Shown: positions 21,386 to 30,209 of the stretch, piece after piece
Layout of the letters: each line of letters opens with the position of its first letter
Numbering within the stretch: position 1 is the stretch's first letter
Assembly (NCBI GenBank): GCA_900323505.1
Contig: OOIN01000005.1
Span: 744,001-808,000 of the forward strand
Source of the DNA: Ustilago trichophora
Lineage: Eukaryota > Basidiomycota > Ustilaginomycetes > Ustilaginales > Ustilaginaceae
DNA length: 64,000 nt
Direction: 5' to 3'
Translations under genes and position numbers: made by a program
The notes under the pieces: generated by a model
Database searches by the model: none
Seen by the model: only the letters and a program-made list of their open reading frames with translations
Told to the model about the DNA's origin: nothing

Positions 21386-22246
21386 GACAGGCGAAAGCAG
21401 AAACGCGGGATGTGATTTGTATAGAGTGGTGGTGGTGATGGTGACGAGAAGAAGAGTGTGTACAAGACGTTGCGGATAGAAGGACGATTGCTTGCTTGTT
21501 CGCTGAGAAGATCCCGAGTTAGGCTGGCTTGTCTCTCCAAGGCGACCGAACGTGTTGGGCTCTGTTGGATTGGTTTAGATCGGAACCCGGCGCTGTGAAC
21601 GCACAGAGTCTCAAAAATCCAAATTCACTCGCGTCGCCCCGGAAAGCCAACTCCATCACCAAAAAAAAAAAAAAAAAATCAAAAAAAAAAAAAAAATCAA
21701 AAAAAAAAATCAAAAAAAAAAAATCCACATTTTCCTTTTTACGCTGCTTCCCTGCCACCTTTTTTCTTCCACTCTGGATGATAACTGGACACCTTACCTT
21801 CTCGATGACAGTCTTCAAACCTTTCTGCGGTCTCATTCTCCACAAATCTGGCATTCTATTTGATATCGTAGGCCTAAATTGTCGAGAGTACTTGTGACCG
21901 AAGGTCGGAAGGATCGGACGTAACAGTGCAAAGGCTCGGCCAACCGAAGTCTGTTTGGTTGGCGCGGAAAGGTCCGCCTGGCCGTGCGGACGCGGAGAAC
22001 GGCCAAATTCATTCCGTCCGTGATCGGATTTTTGGCCGGCAAGCAAGAGCGTGTTAGAGCGCACTTGTTCAATCAGATACGACAAGAAAAATCACTGTCA
22101 AGTCGAAGCAGCTTCTTCAGACAAAGGGCGACAAGACTGCAAAGCTTGTAATTATGAGAATGCATTCGTAAAGGATGTATACAGAGATGCGACCATGCTA
22201 GCGTACTGGGCTTTTGTGGCAAGGACGGAGGACAAGGTGAAAGCTC
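21386..22246. other. intergenic region: LSC1 promoter and UTP5 3' end
   Basis: It contains a stepped poly(A) block at 21661-21723 (next entry) about 280-340 bp upstream of the LSC1 ATG. No gene seen. Confidence 0.45.
21661..21723. repeat. stepped poly(dA:dT) block A18-TC-A16-TC-A10-TC-A13
   Basis: Four A runs separated each time by exactly TC. On the LSC1 coding strand it reads as T runs separated by GA. Such tracts exclude nucleosomes and are common in yeast promoters. Confidence 0.85.
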
Positions 22247-24871
22247 TTACTCTTCATCATCCTCGTCGGTGCCCTCTTCAGCTTCGAGGTCAAACATACC
22301 GTTGGGACCACGTCCGCCCTCTTCGTCGTACTCGTCTTCGTCTTCGTCGTCCTCCATATCGCTAGCTCCTTCCTCTTCAAGATCGCTTTCATCTGGCAGC
22401 TCCTCCTCGTCCTCCTCATCTTCCTCGTCTTCGTCCTCCTCCTCAATGTCTTCAATGTCTTCATCATCGTCCTCATCGTCCTCATCGTCCTCGTCATCAT
22501 CGTCGCCATCAGAGTCGGCCGAAGTGTTGCCATCAGACATGCGTCCGTTCCTGACACGACGGCGGCGGCGAACAGGGCCATCCTCATCACTGTCGTTATC
22601 ATCATCCTCGTCATCGCTGTCGTCAGCTCCCAGAGCAATGTCCTGTACATCTCCATCTTCACTCTCGTCACCACGTACCAGAACACCGTCCTCCTCATCG
22701 TCGACAGCCATGTCGTCTGAATCAGAGTCATCTGACTCCTCCACCCACTTCTTGCCTTTTCTCCTCTCCTTGTCAACCGTGTTGTTGACCTGGACAGCAT
22801 CGCCTTGCATCCTCTTGCCAAACTTGACACCTTGCACCCGAACCTGATTGTTGCTCGCCTGCGACATATAAGCAGCGCGTGCTTCAATCTGCGAAAGGAC
22901 AAGCTCAAGTCGGCCGTTGAGCGCCAGCAGGCGCTCGTGAGTGGCGAGACGGTTGGTGAGGGTGGCGTGAAGACCGGAAAGTCGACTGACGAGGTTGGGA
23001 AGCGACATGAGATAGCCCATGTGGTTGAGAAGCGTTGCGCGCACCCACTCCATCAAGCCTCTTGCCTTTGAACTCCCCATGCTGCCCTTGCTCACGTGGT
23101 TGCCGCCGACGCCGTTGAGTCGGTTGACACACTCCTCGAGAAGCTTGACCGCAAGGGGCCCCGAGATCTTGCGTACCGTGTTTCGGATGAGAATAGGGTC
23201 GTTGTTGTTCAGACAGCTGGTGAGCAAGCTCGTGTCACCAGAGTGCAGCGCCTGCGAGAGCGACGAAGCGAGCGAAGCCTCGCTCAGCAACGACTGCTGC
23301 TTCTTGGTCGGGACATCAGCGTCGTCTTCGTCTGCCTCCTGACCTGCTAACGTAGGGTCGCCAAATCCAAGCTCTCTCAACCTCTGAGCCAAAGTAGGCT
23401 CCAGGTCGCCAGCTCGTGTCGAGCCAGATGCAGCGAATCCGGCGTCTTGAAGACCTGCTGGTAGGACAGCATCATCCATGTCTTGTGGTCGCGCAGGCGC
23501 GTCCATGTATCGTTGTGTCTCGGCAGCACCACCGGTGAGCTGTGCCTCGTCAGTCTCAGCAGCGAGCAGGCCGCCAGACGAAGCGTTCTGCTGGGCGCCA
23601 GCTGTTGGAAGCTGCAGTGTCTTTTGCAGCTGGGCATCCTTGCCACTGAGCACAGTGGTTTCATCGATCGAGACCTTAGCACCGCGAATGAGACGGGCCA
23701 ATCGAAGCTTGTCCGAGACGAGTCTGGCATCGATCCACTCGATAGACGCTGCGCTGCTTTCCGTCGACGATTGCGCCAAGAGATCCAAGGAGGGCAGTGC
23801 GGCCGACTTCTTCTTTGATGGCGACGCATCGGATTTTGACTCGGCGGGAAGACCATAAATGCGAACGCTTCCGGTCTGTGTGACAATCGTGATCAGGGTA
23901 CGTGGATGCTGGGTGGAGCTAGAGCTGACTGAAAGCGCTCGGACAGGGCCATCGAGGGCAGCAGTGGCGAATGCGCGACCTGCGACCGGTTTTCCTGCCT
24001 TGGCTTCGTAGGTCCACGCGCTGACGATGCGATCGCCCTCAGCGGCGGACACAAACGAGTTGTCGTTGAGCCATTCGAGATGTGTGACGGGGGACGCGTG
24101 ACCAGTAAAGGTAGCGCGGATGGTGTTGTCCGACTGAGCGGCGTCGGTCAAGCTGATGCTGTGATGCGCAGAGAGAACGAGATGACGACGCGAAGAGAGA
24201 AGCTGAACGGCGGACTTGGTGTCGGGACGGAAGGAGGAGAAGGGTCGGAGTGGGGCTGGCTGGTCGCCGAGCTTGACATCTGCAAGAGCAAAGGCAGAGA
24301 CCCAGCCGTTTTTTGAGCAGGCAAAAAGCGTCTTGGTGGATTCAGAGTAGGACATGGAAACGATGCCTGAGCTTGCTGCAGAGGAAGTGCTGCTGCCCGA
24401 AGCGGAGGAAGCATCGAGAATGGCAACCGACTGTGCGAGAGCAGGGCTGAGGAGGTGGACGTGACCGGAGCTGAGACCGAGCGCCAAGAGGAGCTGGGAT
24501 GAAGACGAAGGAGCAGCGTCATCAGCGGACTCGGTATCGTGCTTTCTTCGCTTGGCCGACTTGGAATTGTGTGATGAGAGGCGGGCCCAGTGCGAAGAAG
24601 TGCACTCAGCTCCACCTAGAGATGCGAGGAGGAAATCGGTAACCAGCTGAGAACTCGAGGCTGCCGAGGCGGAAGCATTGTAAATACGCAAGCGTTGCTG
24701 GTGAATCTGATTGCTGATGTGTGCAAAGAGCGCGTGATCAGGTGCAGGCGAGAAGGAGCAGGAAGCAGTGGACGCAGTGACCGAGCCGGAGGATGGGAGC
24801 AGAGGCTGGTTGAGCTCCGAGGTGGAGACGGGTCGAGACTTGGATGGCTTTGGTGTCTTGTTCTTGGCCAT
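22247..24871 (-). CDS. UTP5: U3 snoRNP / small-subunit processome protein (UTP5/WDR43-like)
   Basis: An 874-aa nucleolar WD-repeat protein. The first ~400 residues carry WD40-like blades (FTGHASPVTHLEWLNDNSFV; SYSESTKTLFACSKNGWV). A Utp12-type helical domain lies at about 527-670 (HSGDTSLLTSCLNNNDPILI; RTVRKISGPLAVKLLEECV-like register). The order WD domain then Utp12 domain, plus an ALGLSSGHVHLLSP start, fits Utp5/WDR43, which acts in the t-UTP complex on pre-18S rRNA. The last ~170 residues are an extreme Asp/Glu tail, longer than yeast Utp5 has. I start at ATG 24871 (MAKNKTPKPSK); the frame extends upstream but without an ATG. UTP4, UTP12 or UTP13 are less likely. Confidence 0.78.
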   Translation of the reverse strand: MAKNKTPKPSKSRPVSTSELNQPLLPSSGSVTASTASCSFSPAPDHALFAHISNQIHQQRLRIYNASASAASSSQLVTDFLLASLGGAECTSSHWARLSSHNSKSAKRRKHDTESADDAAPSSSSQLLLALGLSSGHVHLLSPALAQSVAILDASSASGSSTSSAASSGIVSMSYSESTKTLFACSKNGWVSAFALADVKLGDQPAPLRPFSSFRPDTKSAVQLLSSRRHLVLSAHHSISLTDAAQSDNTIRATFTGHASPVTHLEWLNDNSFVSAAEGDRIVSAWTYEAKAGKPVAGRAFATAALDGPVRALSVSSSSTQHPRTLITIVTQTGSVRIYGLPAESKSDASPSKKKSAALPSLDLLAQSSTESSAASIEWIDARLVSDKLRLARLIRGAKVSIDETTVLSGKDAQLQKTLQLPTAGAQQNASSGGLLAAETDEAQLTGGAAETQRYMDAPARPQDMDDAVLPAGLQDAGFAASGSTRAGDLEPTLAQRLRELGFGDPTLAGQEADEDDADVPTKKQQSLLSEASLASSLSQALHSGDTSLLTSCLNNNDPILIRNTVRKISGPLAVKLLEECVNRLNGVGGNHVSKGSMGSSKARGLMEWVRATLLNHMGYLMSLPNLVSRLSGLHATLTNRLATHERLLALNGRLELVLSQIEARAAYMSQASNNQVRVQGVKFGKRMQGDAVQVNNTVDKERRKGKKWVEESDDSDSDDMAVDDEEDGVLVRGDESEDGDVQDIALGADDSDDEDDDNDSDEDGPVRRRRRVRNGRMSDGNTSADSDGDDDDEDDEDDEDDDEDIEDIEEEDEDEEDEEDEEELPDESDLEEEGASDMEDDEDEDEYDEEGGRGPNGMFDLEAEEGTDEDDEE

Positions 24872-25708
24872 GATTGCGGACAGGCAGATGCCACGAGGAT
24901 TCGACCTTGAAAGAGCAGAGGATGGTGTCCGAACACTGTGATGGAGGAAGTCGAAAGGGAGTAACGACAACAAGCCTGAGGTGTGTGGTCGAGTCTGTGG
25001 AGCAGCACACTCAACCCTTTCCAACCTTTTTTTTCTTTTTTTTTTTTTCTTCTTCGATGGATGAGAAATTCTTCTTGCTGCGTCGCGGTGCAGCACCAGA
25101 AAAAAATGAAAGAAATCTCAGTCAGGCGTAGACAGATTAGAGACGCTTACGTGAGCAAGACACGACATTGGAGTTGAGCACTGAACGTGCTGTCCAACAT
25201 GCAAAGTTAAGCTCCAATTTTTGTCAAAAGGCGTGTGGCCTGTTTGCGACTCTGCCGTTACTTACCAGCAGATCAAGCCAGGCGCAAGGAGCTGCTGCAA
25301 CTTGATCCCTGAGGCTGACCAGAGTGTGAGCTTTTTGACGTCTAAAGTCGCGACTCCCGCGGCTGAGACCGACACTTGCAACAGATCCACTGACCTAGTG
25401 TTGCAATCCGTCCCAATGTAGAATTGAGCTCAGTTCGTCTACTCTACTGTACAGTACAGTACGCCTCGTTGCTGCTGTTGATCTCTACTTCTCCTCATCA
25501 TCTCCTTTCTTCCGTGTGTACCTCTCCTCTCCGTCTTTCAAGCCAGCTATCTGGTTCACTTGCCGAACGCTTTGCTTGCGATACACCCTTTGGCTCCTTT
25601 TGCCAACCAACAGCCCCACAAGGCGCTTACTCGGTCTTCCACTGGCTCACCAAACGTCATTCTCACGAATCACCACTTCAAGACCATACCTTCCCGCGGC
25701 ACTCCAAG
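24872..25708. promoter_or_regulatory. divergent promoter region UTP5/PHO85
   Basis: An 837-bp spacer between divergent starts. It holds T8-C-T13 at 25027-25048 (A-rich on the UTP5 strand) and the exact palindrome TACTGTACAGTA at 25445-25456. The stretch 25440-25708 is pyrimidine-rich on the plus strand and probably contains the PHO85 leader. Confidence 0.5.
25445..25456. promoter_or_regulatory. TACTGTACAGTA palindrome, copy 2
   Basis: Exact 12-bp palindrome extended by CAGTAC, 253 bp upstream of the PHO85 ATG and 574 bp upstream of the UTP5 ATG. Confidence 0.55.
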
Positions 25709-26695
25709 ATGAATTACGTGCAACTCGAAAAGCTCGGAGAGGGTACCTACGCCACCGTATACAAGGGACGATCCAGGCTCAACAACGAAATTGTTGCGCT
25801 CAAAGAAATTCACCTCGATGCTGAAGAGGGAACACCATCAACCGCAATTCGCGAGATCTCGCTCATGAAAGAGCTGCGTCACACCAACATTGTCCGCCTT
25901 TACGATGTCATCCACACAGAATCCAAGCTCATGCTCGTCTTCGAGTTCATGGAGCAAGACTTGAAAAAGTACATGGAGATTCACGGTCACCGCTGCGCAC
26001 TCGACCCCGTCACTGTGCGTTCCTTTATGTTCCAGCTTCTCAAGGGAACTGCTTTCTGCCACGAGAATCGTGTCCTCCACCGCGATCTCAAGCCGCAGAA
26101 CCTTCTCATCAACAAGCGCGGTGAGCTCAAGCTCGCCGATTTTGGTCTGGCTCGAGCCTTTGGTATTCCTGTCAACACTTTCTCCAACGAAGTCGTAACG
26201 CTCTGGTACCGTGCCCCTGACGTCCTTCTCGGCTCTCGCACCTACTCGACCTCGATCGACATTTGGAGTGCAGGCTGTATCATGGCCGAGATGATCTCTG
26301 GTCTTCCGCTCTTCCGTGGACGTGATAACAATGACCAGCTCAATCAGATTCTGCGCATCCTTGGCACTCCCGATGACAATACCATGAAGCGACTTGTCAA
26401 CGACTCGCCCGAGATCCAAGTGCGACCATTCCCTCGCGTTCCTCGCGTGCCTTTCCAAAACATGTTTCCCAAGGCGCACCCTCTGGCCATCGACCTCCTC
26501 GACAAGTTGCTCAAGTTTGACCCCACTCAGCGAATCTCGGCAGACGAAGCCCTTAGGCACCCTTACTTTACCACATCAGCAGCGATTGCTGGTCTCACGC
26601 ACCCGCAAAGCAACAGTCAGCTCAACCTCGGCAACGGTGGCGGTGCTCAGCAGGGCACCTACCAACAAGGCGTGCCCGGTCAGCCAGTCAACTGA
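25709..26695 (+). CDS. PHO85: PHO85/Cdk5-type cyclin-dependent kinase
   Basis: A 328-aa CDK. The Gly loop is [11 protein letters not shown], the ATP lysine is K32 ([10 protein letters not shown]), and the cyclin helix is [14 protein letters not shown] (43-56), the Pho85/Cdk5 version. HRDLKPQN is at 124-131 and [16 protein letters not shown] starts at D144. The activation loop reads [20 protein letters not shown], with Ser where Cdk1 has Thr, again as in Pho85, which does not need a CDK-activating kinase. Pho85 with its cyclins controls phosphate response, glycogen metabolism and polarity; in smut fungi the Cdk5 homologue is linked to morphogenesis. A Gln/Gly-rich tail of ~30 residues ends the protein. 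I start at 25709 because upstream frame sequence has no ATG. Confidence 0.93.
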   Translation: MNYVQLEKLGEGTYATVYKGRSRLNNEIVALKEIHLDAEEGTPSTAIREISLMKELRHTNIVRLYDVIHTESKLMLVFEFMEQDLKKYMEIHGHRCALDPVTVRSFMFQLLKGTAFCHENRVLHRDLKPQNLLINKRGELKLADFGLARAFGIPVNTFSNEVVTLWYRAPDVLLGSRTYSTSIDIWSAGCIMAEMISGLPLFRGRDNNDQLNQILRILGTPDDNTMKRLVNDSPEIQVRPFPRVPRVPFQNMFPKAHPLAIDLLDKLLKFDPTQRISADEALRHPYFTTSAAIAGLTHPQSNSQLNLGNGGGAQQGTYQQGVPGQPVN

Positions 26696-27360
26696 GACCA
26701 ACCCTTGTATGTCTGAGGCCATCCAGGCTCGCAACAGTTGGCTCAAGTATTGAACCAGCGCTTCAGTCAGCTGGACTGCACGAGTACCGCGTAGTGGCCC
26801 TTGGGCTGAGCTTTGCTCGTCTTCTGGGCCCGGTGTCTCGCCAACGTGGCCAATGGCCGCCTCTCTCTTTTGATCGTCTCTCCGCTTATCTCTCTCTCTC
26901 TCCCTTTCCCCGTGACTCTTTCGATCCCGTCTCTTTGTACAAGTATGCATTATCGTCTCAATCAGGTCCAAACATTTCAGAACTCGAGAAACATGTTTGC
27001 CGTTGGTGAGAATTTGAGAGGTCGTGCGGCTCTTTAATCCAAGATTTGGGTGAAGAAGATGATGTTTCGGAAATCGGAGATGGGCAACCACACGTGATGC
27101 CGGCTGAGCGTACAAGAAGAAAGTGAGCTGCTGCCTCAAAAATGTTCCGAAAATAAGGGTCAAGCGAAGAAAACCAATTGGCCGAAGCTTCCGACTTTGC
27201 TTCTTGCCAAAGATCACCCCTGGACCCTTTGATCTCATCACCATCCTTTACAGCTCGTCACAGCACTAAGCACCATCAGCACCACCAATGTCAACTTTGC
27301 TAGTCGTCTAATCACTCCAACAGAGCATCAGCATCAGTGGTGCTGGCTCACTTACAGTCC
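26696..27360. other. intergenic region downstream of PHO85
   Basis: This holds the 3' flank of PHO85 and the short promoter of the next gene. It includes a (TC)-rich stretch near 26870-26910. No gene seen. Confidence 0.4.
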
Positions 27361-29973
27361 ATGCGCCATGCTTCGCAACTATGCAGAGGGCTGGCAGAAG
27401 CATCTCGCTCATTAGAGCGTCCCTACATCCCAAGACATGTTCCGCTGCCCTCCTCCAGCTACAGTGCCGCGGCCCAAAACTCTGCCACGCCCACAGCGCC
27501 CAAGCCCAATGTACCGCGTAGGAGCTCCAAGGAGGCAGGAAAGATCTCTGAGGCTGCTCGCGGCTCCTTCCAGCAGGGAGCACCGCCCACGCAACCTCCG
27601 TCTCAGCGCCGTGCCATCTTCCGACACCGCTCATCTCACAGGGGCGAGCTCGATCATTCATCTATCAAAGATGGTCAAAATGTCAAGCAGGAGAAACCTC
27701 TGTCATCCACATTTCAAAAAACAGGCCTTTCACCCTTACAATATCGCAACAATGCTTCTTTATTCAATCATCCACAGCCAATGGAAACAGTGCCCACAGC
27801 GGATGAGCAGCCTATTCAAGCCTCGAGCACCAACACTTGGACTTCAAAGACCCTCTCCGTTGCTTCCGGTCGCACTTCCTCCACCTCGAATAGATCTCGA
27901 TTAGCGCAAGCCCCACCATCGCAAGAAGCGCAGCGGCTCATGGCGGCATATCCTGGACTGAGCAAAGATCAAATTACTTTGCTTCTGCAGACTTTCCGCC
28001 AAATCCACTCACTCCGCTCGCATCCTCCTGGAGCCCTAGTTGCATGGTACGAAGAACTCATCTGGACAACTGAGCGCCAAGCACAAGGATGGGTAAGGAT
28101 GGAATCTCCACAAAGCCTTTCAATGCTACTTCGATTCGCCTACCAAAGAAATGATCTTCGCTCACTGCTCCGCATCGAAAGCCGAGCTGCTCGCCTGTCC
28201 TCGACTTTCTCTTGTTCGCGAAACGACGCATCTGCATCGAACGTGTCGCCAAAGGAACTCGGTAGCACCGAAGTAGATGGCGTTGGTGTCTGGCCTGAAG
28301 CGAACGAGGATCCTCGCCGTCTTGCCTACAATCTCAAGGTAGCTTTCGCCGCCAGAGAGGGCAACTGGGTCAAAGTAGACGAACTCCTGACGCAACCCAG
28401 CCCTTCAATAGCGAAAGCTTCGAAGGGACAAGCGATAGGCCGGGGCCCTGCTCCGACGGACCGCTCAGAATACGCATTGGACGCGACAGGCTGGGGCGGT
28501 CTTCTCCGCTTCGGCTTAGGCAGTGTGCCGAGACTCGATGTCGAAAGTCGCTACCCCGTCACATCTGTTGTTCTGTCTGGCAACGGCAAGCAGGTGACAT
28601 CAACAGCACCAACATCAGCCAGCGAGACTGTATCTGCTCTCGATCCAGTCTCTATCGAAATTGAAGCTCAAAAGCTCAGGAAAGCGAAAGAGGGCGAGCT
28701 GCAGGCACAAGCAAAGCTCTCGGTGACAAAGCGTCTTTTACCTCATCTCTTGCGCTTCACCAGCACACCGAAGAACAGCGACAAAGCGACCAACTCGGCG
28801 CAGGATCCTACCTCGCGATCGGCAGAACCGACCACACCAGTTTGGCTGCTCCATGCGGTGCTGAAGCAGCTAGCCGAACGAGGCGATGCGGCATCAACCG
28901 TCCGGATCGCTCGGCTAGCGCTTTCCGAGAAGTCTGCGCTCGAGCAGCTCGCACTCGTTCGCGGAGGAAGCAACCGCATCCTCAACTTTGCCCTGATGGC
29001 TTGTTCCCAGAACCATTTTGTCAACTTGACAGAGACTCTTAGAATTTTCAACAGCCTCACTGGGTCGCAGCTCGGGCTGACTATCAGCGGTTCTACCGTT
29101 CTCGCGCAGCCAAAACTTTTGGACGAAGGCAAGGGTCAATCGCAGTCGAGGATGCATCTCAAGCAGGCCAGCGACAGGCCACAGCAAAAGATCAAACAAG
29201 GTAGTGCAGCAAGTGCGGGCCAAGCGCGTTTCATCCCAAACGAAGAGTCCCTCATCTTGGTGTTGAAGAAAGTACAACATCCGCTCTTCCGAGCAGCTTG
29301 GACACGCAAGCTGGTCGACGAGTTCCAGCAGCTCTTTCCTACCGTCAAACTATCAGGACGAACCTTCCGCATGATCATTGATAAATGTGTTGCACCTGCG
29401 CCTGGCACTTCTCCCGAAAAAGCTGCCCTCTCCAGTCCTGCACCCTCTCCCGCGGCTCAGCAACATTCGAAGATTGCAAGCGGGCGTCGTGGCCGTCGTT
29501 TGCGTCAACAGGCAGCCGAGCAGATGCTCCCCGATCCCGAGCCTTCTCCTGTCCAATCGTCAAAGATCAGAGGACCAATTGTCAAGCGATCTATCCTTAT
29601 CCAAACTCTCACCGAGATCCTCACTCGCTTCGATCCCACTACCACCACCACGACTACTCCTCTGCTACTCCATCTATCCACGACCAACCGCAGACGATTC
29701 GAACTCACCTTGCTCAAAGCGAAGCGATGTCTGCTGGTCAAAAAACAACATCACATGGATCAGATTGACAGGGCTCCCAGTGAAGCTGCTGCGAGAGAAG
29801 GATACCTGCGACACGAGAAGGCCGCATTGAGCGAGATCGAGAAACTTTTGACACTGATCGCTCAGGTTCAGCGATTAGGTCGCTCAGACGAGGTAAGCAG
29901 GAAAAAAAAAAAATTCTCGAAACAAGAGTCAACAGTGAATCATGTAGAGTCGTCGCAAGTCCCGCCGCAATGA
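27361..29973 (+). CDS. unassigned protein, probably mitochondrial, with helical repeats
   Basis: I do not recognise this 870-aa protein. ATG 27361 is the first Met; the frame opens slightly earlier without an ATG. The N-terminus (MRHASQLCRGLAEASRSLER) is basic and lacks acidic residues in its first ten positions, as in a matrix-targeting peptide. Residues ~40-190 are low-complexity. Helical segments follow, around DQITLLLQTFRQIHSLR, SLSMLLRFAYQRNDLRSLL, WLLHAVLKQLAERGDAAST and ILNFALMACSQNHF. Their spacing is reminiscent of degenerate PPR-type or other alpha-solenoid proteins acting on mitochondrial RNA, but this is inference. The 3' end may be spliced: a GTAAGC donor at 29893 and a TAG acceptor at 29947 would replace the Lys-run tail with SRRKSRRNDEIRLQS, ending at 29995. 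Confidence 0.6.
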   Translation: MRHASQLCRGLAEASRSLERPYIPRHVPLPSSSYSAAAQNSATPTAPKPNVPRRSSKEAGKISEAARGSFQQGAPPTQPPSQRRAIFRHRSSHRGELDHSSIKDGQNVKQEKPLSSTFQKTGLSPLQYRNNASLFNHPQPMETVPTADEQPIQASSTNTWTSKTLSVASGRTSSTSNRSRLAQAPPSQEAQRLMAAYPGLSKDQITLLLQTFRQIHSLRSHPPGALVAWYEELIWTTERQAQGWVRMESPQSLSMLLRFAYQRNDLRSLLRIESRAARLSSTFSCSRNDASASNVSPKELGSTEVDGVGVWPEANEDPRRLAYNLKVAFAAREGNWVKVDELLTQPSPSIAKASKGQAIGRGPAPTDRSEYALDATGWGGLLRFGLGSVPRLDVESRYPVTSVVLSGNGKQVTSTAPTSASETVSALDPVSIEIEAQKLRKAKEGELQAQAKLSVTKRLLPHLLRFTSTPKNSDKATNSAQDPTSRSAEPTTPVWLLHAVLKQLAERGDAASTVRIARLALSEKSALEQLALVRGGSNRILNFALMACSQNHFVNLTETLRIFNSLTGSQLGLTISGSTVLAQPKLLDEGKGQSQSRMHLKQASDRPQQKIKQGSAASAGQARFIPNEESLILVLKKVQHPLFRAAWTRKLVDEFQQLFPTVKLSGRTFRMIIDKCVAPAPGTSPEKAALSSPAPSPAAQQHSKIASGRRGRRLRQQAAEQMLPDPEPSPVQSSKIRGPIVKRSILIQTLTEILTRFDPTTTTTTTPLLLHLSTTNRRRFELTLLKAKRCLLVKKQHHMDQIDRAPSEAAAREGYLRHEKAALSEIEKLLTLIAQVQRLGRSDEVSRKKKKFSKQESTVNHVESSQVPPQ

Positions 29974-30209
29974 TGAAATTCGTCTTCAAAGTTGAACAAA
30001 TCACTCCTCGTCAGTTGTCGGACCCCAATCCTGAAGTCCTTTTCATAACACCGTACACTTGACCACAATGATAGACGAGAAAGTGGTTGGATCTATGTAA
30101 CTAATTGCAGTGTGTGAAAGGGGGTATGAAATGTATATACGTGAACTTTATGCTTTGACAGACCGATTTATTTATTCTCTTGACCAAGTAGCCAGGATAA
30201 GAATTTTTT
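29974..30209. other. short convergent spacer
   Basis: About 235 bp between the unassigned gene (+) and STS1 (-). If the alternative 3' splice form is right, the coding part extends to about 29995. Confidence 0.4.

Noticed and set aside
22269..22847. 192-codon plus-strand frame rich in serine
   Set aside because: It is the antisense of the Asp/Glu tail of UTP5; GAY/GAR codons read backwards give Ser. No independent coding signal.
24872..25096. 75-residue Lys-rich extension of UTP5
   Set aside because: No ATG. The basic run comes from the poly(T)/poly(A) tract in the promoter.
25424..25708. 95-residue N-terminal extension of the PHO85 kinase
   Set aside because: It starts at TTG and has no internal ATG. 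The kinase begins normally at 25709.
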